In this document: in pieces, positions 10,489 through 20,332 of the stretch
Position numbering within the stretch: the stretch's first letter is position 1
Layout: the number at the start of each line of letters is the position of its first letter
NCBI GenBank assembly: GCA_947259075.1
Contig: CAMYKQ010000040.1
Location: 1 to 64,000, forward strand
DNA from: an uncultured Gammaproteobacteria bacterium
GTDB taxonomy: Bacteria; Pseudomonadota; Gammaproteobacteria; DRLM01
DNA length: 64,000 nucleotides
Direction of reading: 5' to 3'
Translations under genes and position numbers: made by a program
The notes under the pieces: model-generated
Told to the model about the DNA's origin: nothing
Database searches by the model: none
Seen by the model: only the letters and a program-made list of their open reading frames with translations

Positions 10489-10595
10489 GGAGTACCTCGT
10501 TTGTGTCGTCAGCTACGAATTGGCGCTCATTATAACCGCACACCAGGAGTGATTGCTTGTGTGGCGTAAAAATTACCGAGGAGGATAATTAGATC

Positions 10596-11333
10596 ATGTT
10601 ATTCGCTATTGGCCGGAGTTTGCTGCGACGTTATGTTGAAGCCCGGTTTGAAAGATGTCCCATTATTCTCGGCGGGTGTCCACGGTCAGGCACCACCTTG
10701 CTGTTGTCGGTGTTGGGTAGCCATTCGCGTATCTACAGTATTGGGCAAGAGACGGCAACGCTGTACCCGCGCATCCGTCCCCTGTGGTTATTGAAATGGC
10801 TGTTGCTAGAGGATAAGTTTCACCTTCGCCGCATCCCCGCCGGTAAAAGACGTTTTTGTGAAAAAACCCCGGGAAATTTGCGCCATACCGAACGGATTAT
10901 CGATTTATTCGCAGGCCGCTTGAAGGTCATCAACATGTTTCGTGACGGCCGTGACGTTATTACCTCCAGACACCCGCTCGACCCGCAGAAGTATTGGGTC
11001 AGCATTGAAACTTGGGTCAATGATGTGCGGTACGGTTTGCATGTCGCCACCGATGAGCATGTGCATACTATTAAGTACGAGGATCTTGTGGCCACGCCCG
11101 AGTCTGTATTGCGGGGTATTTGTGAGTTTATAGGCGAAGAATTCGAAAGCGCCATGCTTGAGCACCACAAACATACCAATGTGGCTGAGAATCTGGCCTG
11201 GTTCACTGGGGCGCAGCAAATACACAAAGCCTCGGTCAGAAAGTGGGAGAAGCCTGAGCACCAGGCCCGCCTCGCGGAGTTTATGGCCCATCCAGAAGCG
11301 GTAGCCCTGTCCCGGCAGCTTGGGTATCTTTAA
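10596..11333 (+). CDS. sulfotransferase family protein
   Basis: PIILGGCPRSGTTLLLSVLGSHSRI (PAPS 5'-phosphosulfate loop), MFRDGRDVITS. Confidence 0.85.
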   Translation: MLFAIGRSLLRRYVEARFERCPIILGGCPRSGTTLLLSVLGSHSRIYSIGQETATLYPRIRPLWLLKWLLLEDKFHLRRIPAGKRRFCEKTPGNLRHTERIIDLFAGRLKVINMFRDGRDVITSRHPLDPQKYWVSIETWVNDVRYGLHVATDEHVHTIKYEDLVATPESVLRGICEFIGEEFESAMLEHHKHTNVAENLAWFTGAQQIHKASVRKWEKPEHQARLAEFMAHPEAVALSRQLGYL

Positions 11334-11346
11334 AAGGGCTTAATAA

Positions 11347-12585
11347 ATGAGAGTTTTACACATTTTCGACCACTCCATCCCCCTGCACAGCGGCTACACC
11401 TTCCGCAGCCGCGCGATCCTGCGCGAGCAGCGCGCCCTGGGCTGGGAGACGGAGCATGTCACCGGCGCCAAGCACGCCCAGGAGCTGGCGCGCCAGGACA
11501 AGGCCGCGCCTTCCGAAGAAGTCGTCGACGGCCTGCATTTTTTCCGCGCGCCATTGCCGCAAGGCGTCATGGCCGGTTTACCGGTGCTGGATCAACTGGC
11601 GGTGGTGAATGGTTTGGCCGCGCGCCTGGCGGAGATTATTCCGGTGGCGCAGCCCGATGTCTTGCATGCCCACTCGCCGGCCTTGAACGGTTTGGCCGCG
11701 TTACGCGCCGCCAAGCGATTCAAACTGCCGCTGGTCTACGAGGTGCGGGCATTTTGGGAAGACGCGGCGGTGGATCATGGTACGTGCCGCGAGGGTGATA
11801 TGCGTTACCGCGCCACCCGCGCCTTGGAGACGCATGTGTTGAAACGCGCCGATGCGCTCACCTGCATTTGCGAGGGCTTGCGCGGAGATATCGCGGCGCG
11901 CGGTATCCCCGCCGACAAAATCACGGTGATTCCCAACGCGGTGGACATCGAACAGTTTCAAGTGGGAGGCGAACCCGACGCGGCGCTGGCGCAAGAGTTA
12001 GGTTTGAACGGTAAATTGGTGCTGGGTTTCATCGGCTCGTTTTACGCCTATGAAGGTCTGTCGCTGTTGCTCGAAGCCTTGCCGCGGCTGTTGCCGCGGC
12101 TGCCGGAGACGCGGGTGCTCTTGGTCGGTGGAGGTAAAGAAGAGCCGGCCTTGCGGCAACAGGCGCAGGATTTGGGCGTGGCCGACAAGGTGGTGTTCAC
12201 CGGGCGCGTGCCGCACGCCGAGGTGCAACGTTATTACGATTTGGTGGACATGCTGGTCTATCCGCGTTTGGCGATGCGGCTCACTAATTTGGTCACACCC
12301 TTGAAACCGCTGGAGGCCATGGCGCAAGGGCGGCTGGTGGTGGCGTCGGACGTCGGCGGCCATCGCGAGTTGATCCGCGACGGCGAAACCGGTTGTTTGT
12401 TTCGCGCGGGCGATGCGCAACACCTCGCCGACACGGTGACGCGATTGCTGGCGGCGCGTCACTTGTGGCCGGCGTTGCGCGCCGCGGCGCGGCACTTCGT
12501 CGAACAAGAACGCAATTGGCGCGTAAGTGTCGCGCGCTATCAATCCGTGTATCAGGCCCTCACCGCGGCGGGGCGTGAGGCATGA
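11347..12585 (+). CDS. glycosyltransferase family 4, exosortase A-associated (TIGR04063-like)
   Basis: MRVLHIFDHSIPLHSGYTFRSRAILREQ; VTPLKPLEAMAQGRLVVASDVGGHRELI. Confidence 0.88.
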   Translation: MRVLHIFDHSIPLHSGYTFRSRAILREQRALGWETEHVTGAKHAQELARQDKAAPSEEVVDGLHFFRAPLPQGVMAGLPVLDQLAVVNGLAARLAEIIPVAQPDVLHAHSPALNGLAALRAAKRFKLPLVYEVRAFWEDAAVDHGTCREGDMRYRATRALETHVLKRADALTCICEGLRGDIAARGIPADKITVIPNAVDIEQFQVGGEPDAALAQELGLNGKLVLGFIGSFYAYEGLSLLLEALPRLLPRLPETRVLLVGGGKEEPALRQQAQDLGVADKVVFTGRVPHAEVQRYYDLVDMLVYPRLAMRLTNLVTPLKPLEAMAQGRLVVASDVGGHRELIRDGETGCLFRAGDAQHLADTVTRLLAARHLWPALRAAARHFVEQERNWRVSVARYQSVYQALTAAGREA

Positions 12586-13814
12586 GTGAGCGGCGCCCGC
12601 GCTTGCTGGTGTACTCCAGTTTGTTTCCCCATCCCGGCCAGCCGAATGCGGGCGTGTTCATTCGCGAGCGCATGTTCCGCGTCGGCCGCGAGTTGCCGCT
12701 GGTGGTGGTGGCGCCGCAGCCGTGGTTTCCCTTGCAGGGTTTGCTGCGGCTTTTCCGGCCGCATTTCCGCCCGCCCGCGCCGCGGCATGAAGTGCAGCAG
12801 GGTGTCGATGTGTATCACCCGCGTTTTTTTTCCGTGCCGGGTATTTTGAAATCCTTCGATGGTTTTTTTATGGCCTTGGGCAGTTTTACTTTGCTGCGGC
12901 GTTTACGCCGTGAAACCGGCTTCGATATCATCGACGCTCACTTCGCCTACCCCGACGGGTACGCAGCCTGCCTGTTGAGCAAGTGGTTAAATGTCTCCTT
13001 CACCATCACCTTGCGCGGCACCGAAACGCGGCACGCTAAAATCCCCGCATTCCGTCAACGCATGTTGCTGGCGATGCGGCGCGCGGCACGGGTGTTCGCG
13101 GTGGCCGAGGCGCTGAAACGCGTCGCCGTCGATTTGGGCGTGGCGGAATCGCAGGTGCGCGTGGTGGGTAATGGCGTGGACACTCAGATCTTTTATCCCG
13201 AAGCGAAGGCGGCGGCGCGTGCCGCGCTGGGTCTGCCCGCGGACGCGCGGGTATTGATTACGGTGGGTGGATTGGTGGAGCGTAAAGGGTTTCATCGCGT
13301 CATCGAATTGCTGCCGCGGCTGCGGCAAACCTTTCCCAAATTGCATTATGTCATCGTCGGCGGCGCCAGCGCGGAGGGGGATATGGGCGCGCAGCTCAAA
13401 CGCCAAACCGCTGAATTGGGGCTGACGGATTGCGTGCATTTTTTGGGGCCGCTGCCCGCGGCGCGTTTGCGAGGGCCGCTGAGCGCGGCGGACGTGTTCG
13501 TGTTGCCCACGCGCAATGAAGGCTGGGCCAATGTGATCTTGGAGGCGATGGCCTGCGGCCTGCCGGTGGTGACCACCGACGTGGGCGGCAATCGCGAAGT
13601 GGTGTGCCGCCCGGAATTGGGCGCGGTGCTGCCCTTCGGCGAGCGCGAGGCACTGTATACCGCCTTGAGCGACGCGCTCAAGCGGGATTGGCCGTGGGAC
13701 GCCATAATAGAATACGCCCGCGCCAATGGCTGGGAATTGCGCGTCGCCGATTTGGTTGGCGAGTTCAGCGCCATTCACCGCGCGCTTGGGCGGGAGAGCG
13801 CCGCGTATGGCTGA
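12582..13814 (+). CDS. glycosyltransferase family 4
   Basis: SSLFPHPGQPNAGVFIRERM; NEGWANVILEAMACGLPVVTTDVGGNREVV. Confidence 0.88.
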   Translation: MSERRPRLLVYSSLFPHPGQPNAGVFIRERMFRVGRELPLVVVAPQPWFPLQGLLRLFRPHFRPPAPRHEVQQGVDVYHPRFFSVPGILKSFDGFFMALGSFTLLRRLRRETGFDIIDAHFAYPDGYAACLLSKWLNVSFTITLRGTETRHAKIPAFRQRMLLAMRRAARVFAVAEALKRVAVDLGVAESQVRVVGNGVDTQIFYPEAKAAARAALGLPADARVLITVGGLVERKGFHRVIELLPRLRQTFPKLHYVIVGGASAEGDMGAQLKRQTAELGLTDCVHFLGPLPAARLRGPLSAADVFVLPTRNEGWANVILEAMACGLPVVTTDVGGNREVVCRPELGAVLPFGEREALYTALSDALKRDWPWDAIIEYARANGWELRVADLVGEFSAIHRALGRESAAYG

Positions 13815-15168
13815 TTTTTACACCCGCTGTATTTCAAGTCTGTTGTTCCCCTTGCAGGAGCGCCTCAAGGGGCACGACACGGTGCGCGTGCACAATGAAT
13901 TGGAACAGAGTCAGTGGTGGCCGGCTGAGCGCATTGCGCAATTTCAGTTGCAGCGTTTGCAGCGTTTACTCGGCCTCGCAGCGCGGCATGTGCCTTATTA
14001 TCGGGACTTGTTCCAGCGCTTGGATTTTCGCCCCGAAGAGTTGAGCTCGGCCGCGGATTTGGCGCGCCTGCCTTTGTTGAATAAAGCGGAGATCCGCGCC
14101 CATGGCGAGGCGATGAAATCCACTCAGGCGCGCGGTTTGGCGCGCTTCAATACCGGCGGTTCCAGCGGTGAGCCGCTGATTTTTTGGATAGGCAAGGAGC
14201 GGGTGAGTCACGACGTGGCCGCCAAATGGCGCGCGACGCGCTGGTGGGGCGTGGATATCGGCGATCCGGAGATCGTGGTGTGGGGCTCGCCGGTGGAGCT
14301 GGGCGCGCAGGACCGTCTGCGCGGCCTGCGCGATAAATTGATGCGCACGCACTTGCTGCCGGCTTTCGAGATGTCGCCGGCGCGCTTGGATGAGTTCGTC
14401 GCGCGGATCCGCGCGCTGAGGCCGCGCATGTTGTTTGGTTATCCCTCCTCTTTGGCCTTGATCGCCCGGCACGCGCGCGAGCGCGGCGTGGCGCTGGATG
14501 ATCTTGGAATCAAGGTGGCCTTCGTCACCGCCGAGCGTTTGTACGAGGCCCAGCGCGCGGACATCGCGCAGGTGTTCGGCTGCCCGGTGGCCAATGGCTA
14601 TGGCGGGCGCGACGCCGGTTTCATCGCCCATCAGTGCCCGGCGGGCGGCATGCACCTCACCGCCGAGGACATCATCGTCGAGATCGTCGATGAGCAAGGG
14701 CAGGCCGTGGCGGCGGGACAGGCGGGCGAGGTGGTGGTGACGCATCTGGCGACGGCGGATTTTCCCTTCATCCGCTATCGCACCGGCGATGTGGCGAGTT
14801 TGGATGACGCTGTCTGTGCATGCGGGCGCGGCCTGCCTTTGCTGAAAGAGATACACGGGCGTACCACCGATTTCATCATCGCCGCCGATGGCACGGTGAT
14901 GCACGGTCTGGCCTTGATTTACGTGGTGCGCGATGTGCCCGGGGTGGCGAATTTCAAGATCATTCAAGAAGACCGATTGCGTACTCGTGTGCAATTGGTG
15001 ACGGGCGCGGGCTTCGCCGATGAGTCCCTGGCCGCGATTCGCGCGGGGATGACGCAACGTTTAGGCGAGGGTGTTGAAATCGTGGTGGAACGGGTGGCGG
15101 ACATTCCGCGCGAGCGTTCCGGTAAACACCGTTACGTGGTGAGTCGCGTGGCTCCCAGTGCACAGTAG
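13807..15168 (+). CDS. phenylacetate-CoA ligase-like adenylate-forming enzyme (CapK/PaaK family)
   Basis: RFNTGGSSGEPLIFW, NGYGGRDAGFIAHQCP, RYRTGDVASL, RTTDFI; ATG at 13807 overlaps the previous stop. Confidence 0.85.
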   Translation: MADFYTRCISSLLFPLQERLKGHDTVRVHNELEQSQWWPAERIAQFQLQRLQRLLGLAARHVPYYRDLFQRLDFRPEELSSAADLARLPLLNKAEIRAHGEAMKSTQARGLARFNTGGSSGEPLIFWIGKERVSHDVAAKWRATRWWGVDIGDPEIVVWGSPVELGAQDRLRGLRDKLMRTHLLPAFEMSPARLDEFVARIRALRPRMLFGYPSSLALIARHARERGVALDDLGIKVAFVTAERLYEAQRADIAQVFGCPVANGYGGRDAGFIAHQCPAGGMHLTAEDIIVEIVDEQGQAVAAGQAGEVVVTHLATADFPFIRYRTGDVASLDDAVCACGRGLPLLKEIHGRTTDFIIAADGTVMHGLALIYVVRDVPGVANFKIIQEDRLRTRVQLVTGAGFADESLAAIRAGMTQRLGEGVEIVVERVADIPRERSGKHRYVVSRVAPSAQ

Positions 15169-15180
15169 GAAGCGGCAGGC

Positions 15181-16485
15181 ATGAGAGACCTAATTGTCTT
15201 GATAGTCGTGATGGGTGCAGTGCCGATGATGCTCGCGCGCCCTCACATAGGCATTTATATGTGGTCGTGGATAGGTTATATGAATCCACACCGCTTGGCC
15301 TGGGGGTTCGCCTCCACATTTCCCTTTGCCTTCGTGATCGCCATCGTGACCTTGGTTGGATATCTGTTTTCCAAAGAACCCAAACGCCTGCCTTGGACTC
15401 GCGAGTCTACCCTCTTGGCGATTTTCGTTGTTTGGATGTTTGTCACCACCTTGGTTGCTTTGAACCCAGACGCGGCTTGGCAGCAGTGGGATAAGATTTG
15501 GAAAATCCAGTTGATGACACTGTTTACCATTCTACTGATGTTGAAAAAGGAACGGATTCAAGGATTGATTTGGGTTATGGCCGGTTCACTGGCGTTTTAT
15601 GGAGTGAAGGGCGGTATCTTCACTGTTCTTACTGGCGGAAATTACCGCGTATGGGGGCCGCCTGGTACCTTCATTGGCGGTAATAATGAAATTGCCTTGG
15701 CGCTGATTATGGCCATTCCTCTTTTACGTTATTTGCAAATAACGGTGGAGAAACGTTGGCAGAAAATGGGCCTCGGAGTGATTATGGTCTTGTGCCTGAT
15801 ATCGGTTGTGGGCACCTATTCGCGAGGGGCCTTGCTTGCCTTGGCCGCCATGGGTTTGTTTTTGGTCTGGAAAAGCCGCAAGCGCATGCCCTTGTTAATA
15901 GGTCTGTTGATTATCGTGCCCGTAGTGGTGCTGATGATGCCTAGCAAGTGGATGGAGCGCATGCAAAGCATCGATGGTTTTCAAGAAGACGCGTCGGCGC
16001 AGGGACGACTAAATTCCTGGGCCTTTGCTTTCAATCTTGCTAAGGATCGTCCTTTAACAGGCGGTGGTTTCGAGACCTTCACACCACGCTGGTTTGCGGT
16101 GTACGCGCCCAACCCTCAAGATGTGCATGATGCGCACAGTATTTATTTTGAAGTGTTGGGTGAGCAAGGCTTCGTGGGCCTGAGTTTTTTCCTGCTGCTG
16201 GGCTGGATGACTTGGCGCAGTGGCGCGTGGATCGTTAAGCACGCCAGGGAGGCCCCTGATACTCAGTGGATGGCCGATCTCGCGCGTATGCTGCAAGTTA
16301 GCATCGTAGGTTATGCGGTCGGCGGTGCATTCTTAGGCTTGGCTTACTTTGACTTCTACTATCACCTGATTGCGGTGGTGGTGTTACTTAAAGTGATGTT
16401 GCAAGACCACCTTAAAGAAAAAGAGGCGGCGCCTGATCGCGCGCCGACGGTGGTCAGCCGAGCAGCTGGGCGCGCGTTAACTTAG
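15181..16485 (+). CDS. O-antigen ligase-like / putative O-glycosylation ligase, exosortase A-associated (TIGR03097-like)
   Basis: Multi-TM; MLARPHIGIYMWSWIGYMNPHRLAWGFA; FIGGNNEIALALIMAIPLLRYL. Confidence 0.9.
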   Translation: MRDLIVLIVVMGAVPMMLARPHIGIYMWSWIGYMNPHRLAWGFASTFPFAFVIAIVTLVGYLFSKEPKRLPWTRESTLLAIFVVWMFVTTLVALNPDAAWQQWDKIWKIQLMTLFTILLMLKKERIQGLIWVMAGSLAFYGVKGGIFTVLTGGNYRVWGPPGTFIGGNNEIALALIMAIPLLRYLQITVEKRWQKMGLGVIMVLCLISVVGTYSRGALLALAAMGLFLVWKSRKRMPLLIGLLIIVPVVVLMMPSKWMERMQSIDGFQEDASAQGRLNSWAFAFNLAKDRPLTGGGFETFTPRWFAVYAPNPQDVHDAHSIYFEVLGEQGFVGLSFFLLLGWMTWRSGAWIVKHAREAPDTQWMADLARMLQVSIVGYAVGGAFLGLAYFDFYYHLIAVVVLLKVMLQDHLKEKEAAPDRAPTVVSRAAGRALT

Positions 16486-18302
16486 CGGCGATGTTGTTGC
16501 AGCCATTGCTCCAGCATCATCAACACCCAGATCATGGCGCCGTAATAGGTGCTGTGTTGGTCGCGATGTAGTGAGATCAATTGATCCAGATACTCGGGTC
16601 TCAGATAACCACGCTGTTTTAGACTACCCAGGCTGTCATAGGCCAGCTCGCGCAAGGGGGCGTGTTCGTGCATCCACAGGCCGAAAGGCAGGCCGAATCC
16701 GTGTTTGGATTTTTTTAGGATATCCTGTGGCAAGAAATCGTTCAGGGCGTCCTTGAAGAAATAACGCAGCTGATAGCCTTTAAGTTTGAGTGAGGCGGGC
16801 ACCCGTCCGGCGAATTCCACCAGCGCTTCATCCAGCAGGGGGTAACGCACGCCCATGCCGGCCAGCTCGCTGGTGCGGCCCACTTTGCGCAAATCATTAT
16901 CGGCGAGCGTGACTTTCAGATCGACGTGCATCATACGGTTGACCGGGTCACGCGAAGCGGTGCGCGCGTAAATTTCGCGCAGATCCTGCACGGGTTCCTC
17001 AGCGTTCACTTGCTCGAGAAAATCGTCGCTGAAAATTTGGTGGATGTCGTGCTGGTGCAAAAAATTATAGGTCTCCAAACGATCGGGCAAGGGGATGCGC
17101 GCCTGCTCGATGTAGCTGCGCAATTTACGCAAGGGCGCGATGGCGCCCGCGCCGGGTAGCTTGAAGGCGAGCGGTTCGATGAGCGCGTGCCGCAGCGCGC
17201 CGGGCAGCGCGCCGTATAATTCGAAGATCTTTTGTTTGGCGTAACGGGCGTTACCGGCGAAGATTTCATCGCCACCGTCGCCCGCCAGCAAGGTGTGAAT
17301 GCCGTCGTCCGCGGCGAGGCGCGCGCAATAATAGGCGGGGACCGCCGAGGCGTTGCCGAAGGGTTCGTCGTAGCCGGCGGCAATCAGCGGCACGGCGCGG
17401 ACGACATCCTCGGGGGTGACGTAGTATTCGTGATAACGCGTGCCGAAATGCCGCGCGGCGATCTTGGCATATGAGGTTTCGTCGAAACCCTCGGCGTTGA
17501 AGCCGATGGAGTAGGTGTCCACCGGGGCGCCGCGCACCTGCGCGAGCATGCCCGCTACGGTGGAGCTGTCGGTGCCGCCGCTGAGGAAGGCGCCCGTCGC
17601 GGGGTCTTGCGCGCAGTTTTCCACGGCTTGGCGCAAGAGGGTGCGGAATTCACGCGCCAGTTCGGCGGGGGACGCGGAGTGGTCTTCGGCGTAGGGCGCC
17701 CGCCAATAGAATTGGCGGGTGACTTGCCCTTTATCGAAGATCAGGCATTCGCCGGGCAGCAGCCGCCGCACCGAACGGTAGATGCTGCGCGGTGCCGCTA
17801 CCACGTGAAAGTAGAGGTAGTTGAAAATGGACTGGCTGTCCAAGCCGGTGTCGAGGCCGGGATAGGCCAGTACGCTGGCGGCATTGGAACCGAAGACCAG
17901 GGTGTCTCCGGACTGGGCGTAATACATGGCGTGATGACCCATACGGTCGGTGGCGAGCAGGCCGCGGCCGTTTTGATCGATGAGCGCGAAGGCGCAGGGT
18001 CCCTTCAGTGTTTGTAGCCATGTGCCGTCATGAGTCCCGTTGGCGGGATAGTGCGCGGCGAGGGCTTGGCCCGGGTTGGATCCCCCGCCGGATGAGGCAT
18101 TCAGCCAGCCTAGCCAGGCGATATTCAATTCATGGCTGGTATGCACGCCGCTGGGTGTTGTACCGCTGGCGCAGCTCAGGCCGTGTGCGCCATTTTGTCT
18201 GGCTTCAGCGGCCACGCCTCCCAGCGCCGTCTGCATTATTCTCAGATTGGTGCCGGCGTCCGTGCCGGGCTGGGCGTTAAACCATCCGCAGATGCCGCTC
18301 AT
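16482..18302 (-). CDS. asparagine synthase-like protein (second copy; N-terminus MSGICGWF, no Cys2)
   Basis: FLSGGTDSSTVAGML PP-loop, LLAGDGGDEIFAG; N-terminus read from the reverse complement of 18282-18302. Confidence 0.88.
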   Translation of the reverse strand: MSGICGWFNAQPGTDAGTNLRIMQTALGGVAAEARQNGAHGLSCASGTTPSGVHTSHELNIAWLGWLNASSGGGSNPGQALAAHYPANGTHDGTWLQTLKGPCAFALIDQNGRGLLATDRMGHHAMYYAQSGDTLVFGSNAASVLAYPGLDTGLDSQSIFNYLYFHVVAAPRSIYRSVRRLLPGECLIFDKGQVTRQFYWRAPYAEDHSASPAELAREFRTLLRQAVENCAQDPATGAFLSGGTDSSTVAGMLAQVRGAPVDTYSIGFNAEGFDETSYAKIAARHFGTRYHEYYVTPEDVVRAVPLIAAGYDEPFGNASAVPAYYCARLAADDGIHTLLAGDGGDEIFAGNARYAKQKIFELYGALPGALRHALIEPLAFKLPGAGAIAPLRKLRSYIEQARIPLPDRLETYNFLHQHDIHQIFSDDFLEQVNAEEPVQDLREIYARTASRDPVNRMMHVDLKVTLADNDLRKVGRTSELAGMGVRYPLLDEALVEFAGRVPASLKLKGYQLRYFFKDALNDFLPQDILKKSKHGFGLPFGLWMHEHAPLRELAYDSLGSLKQRGYLRPEYLDQLISLHRDQHSTYYGAMIWVLMMLEQWLQQHRR

Positions 18303-18577
18303 GAATTTACCTTGTTGCTGCTTTACGCCTACAGTATATCTATTATTCTCGTATTCTCGCGGGCCGATGATACCGGTTCAAGCGGCTTGGGCCAATGGCT
18401 GAGGGGGTCAGAGAGCCGCCAGTGGGGCTTTAACGGGTGATAATTCGTCTTGGCGTAGTTACAATGGCCCGCGAGACACTTTGCCTGAGTTCAGGGAAAG
18501 TTGAGAAGAATGAGTTCCAAGGGCCGTGGCGGTTGGTGATGTGGTTCGCTCCCTCTTAGTTTTTTTGGTTAATACAC

Positions 18578-19183
18578 ATGTTACAAAAGCTGTTTCACAA
18601 AACTTTCATCGCAGCCGTACTCTATGCGGGGTGGCTAGGCCAAGTGGCCCATGGTGTTGCCCAGTTCAATCCGCCCGAGAGTGAGTTGCAACTTTTGCCG
18701 CCCTACTGCGCGACGGTGGCGGGGCCAGCGGGCCAGCGTCAGATGGACGCGGCAGCACAAAAGTGGTTGCAGATATTGGGGCCTGAGTATTACCACATCC
18801 ACCATCATTGTGACGCACTCTGGCATTGGAATTTGGCGCAGCGCACTTTCGGGCAAGCGGAGACACGCTTTACTTATTTAAAGCGTTCGCTTGGCGGTTT
18901 CGAGTATGTAGAAAGTCGTGCGCGTCCTGACTTTGTCCTCAATGCTGAGATTGCCTATTTCAAGGGCCGTGTCTTGTTGGAGATGGGCGAGGTGCAGGCA
19001 GCCCTCGCTTCGTTCGGGCGTTCCATTAAATTTCAGCCGGGTTACTCGCCGCCGTATGCCGCCCTAGCCGATTATTATCTGGGGGCGGGAGAAAAAGGGG
19101 AAGCCCGTAAGATTTTGGATGAAGGTTTGCAACATGCGCCAGATGCCGAGCCTTTGAAGCGGCGCCTCAGCCGCGTGCAATAG
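18578..19183 (+). CDS. TPR-containing exported protein
   Basis: Hydrophobic signal-like N-terminus; TPR pattern (AYFKGRVLLEMGEVQAALASFGRSIKFQPGYSPPYAALADYYLGAG). Confidence 0.7.
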   Translation: MLQKLFHKTFIAAVLYAGWLGQVAHGVAQFNPPESELQLLPPYCATVAGPAGQRQMDAAAQKWLQILGPEYYHIHHHCDALWHWNLAQRTFGQAETRFTYLKRSLGGFEYVESRARPDFVLNAEIAYFKGRVLLEMGEVQAALASFGRSIKFQPGYSPPYAALADYYLGAGEKGEARKILDEGLQHAPDAEPLKRRLSRVQ

Positions 19184-19252
19184 CCGCTGTGTAATACCGC
19201 CCATGATCTTAATGACCGCAAAACGCATGATAAGTAATCACATCAAACACCG

Positions 19253-20332
19253 GTGGCTATGAATTTTCTCAAAGTGTGGGCGCTGCGCGTTTTACAACGG
19301 GTCTTGCGGGCGCAGCCCGTGCGTGAGTTATTGTGGCAGGAAACCAAGGATGTCTTTTCTCAACCCCGGTCACGCGCGCTGGAGTTGCCGCGTTACGTAC
19401 CGCTCCCGCCGCGTTTTGCGCGTGGTGAGGTGGTGGAGGAAATGGTACCCGCTGAAAAGGCGCCGATTTTTGTTACCGCGCGTTTCCGTTCCGGTTCGAC
19501 CTTCCTTTGGCAATTGTTCCGAAATACACCGGGTCTGACCGCCTATTACGAGCCGCTCAATGAAAACCGCTGGTTTGTCGCGGCGGGGCGTCATGTGGTG
19601 GACGCCACGCATAAAGGTGTGGCGGATTATCGCCGCGAGTATGCGGGTATGGACGATTTGGATGGCATTTTCAAGACTGAGTGGACGTATCGTCAGCTGT
19701 ATATGGATCAGCGCAGCCATGATGAATCGCTGCATCGTTACATTGCTGAATTGATACGCCGCAGTCCGGGCCGGCCGGTGCTGCAGTTCAATCGGGTCGA
19801 TTTTCGCTTGCCATGGTTACGGGCGCAGTTTCCGGCGGCGCGTATCGTGCATCTTTATCGTGATCCCCGTGAACAGTGGATGTCTGTCGTGATGAAGATG
19901 GACGCACCTATCCCGCCGAAAATGGGATTACCGCTCAGTGCGTTTAATGACCCGTTTTATACTCTGGAGTGGGCGCGCGATCTGCGTCATGTCTTTCCTT
20001 TTCTGGAGCCCGCTGAGGCGAGTCATCCCTACGAGTTGCATTATTACCTCTGGCGTTTATCGTATTTGTTCGGCAAGCAATGGGCGGATTGTTCTCTGAG
20101 TTACGAAGACTTGATCGGTGACGTCGAAGGTCAGCTCGGTGCACTGTACCGCGTGCTTGGTGTGGAAGACGCTCACGTCCCTGAGCTGGCAGCGCTCAAT
20201 AAAGGCGTGATTGAACAACGCTGGCAGAGTTATGCCTCCGCGGAATGGTTTTTCAGCATCGAACGGCATTGTGAGCGTGTGCTGACAGCGTTTTTTTCTG
20301 ATCTGGCACCAGACACGGGAAAGACAAACTAG
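19253..20332 (+). CDS. sulfotransferase-like protein
   Basis: PIFVTARFRSGSTFLWQLFRNTPGL PAPS-loop-like; IVHLYRDPREQWMSV. Confidence 0.75.
   Translation: MAMNFLKVWALRVLQRVLRAQPVRELLWQETKDVFSQPRSRALELPRYVPLPPRFARGEVVEEMVPAEKAPIFVTARFRSGSTFLWQLFRNTPGLTAYYEPLNENRWFVAAGRHVVDATHKGVADYRREYAGMDDLDGIFKTEWTYRQLYMDQRSHDESLHRYIAELIRRSPGRPVLQFNRVDFRLPWLRAQFPAARIVHLYRDPREQWMSVVMKMDAPIPPKMGLPLSAFNDPFYTLEWARDLRHVFPFLEPAEASHPYELHYYLWRLSYLFGKQWADCSLSYEDLIGDVEGQLGALYRVLGVEDAHVPELAALNKGVIEQRWQSYASAEWFFSIERHCERVLTAFFSDLAPDTGKTN

Noticed and set aside
13966-15057. 363-aa minus-strand ORF
   Set aside because: Opposite the adenylate-forming enzyme; shadow ORF with Arg/His-rich composition.
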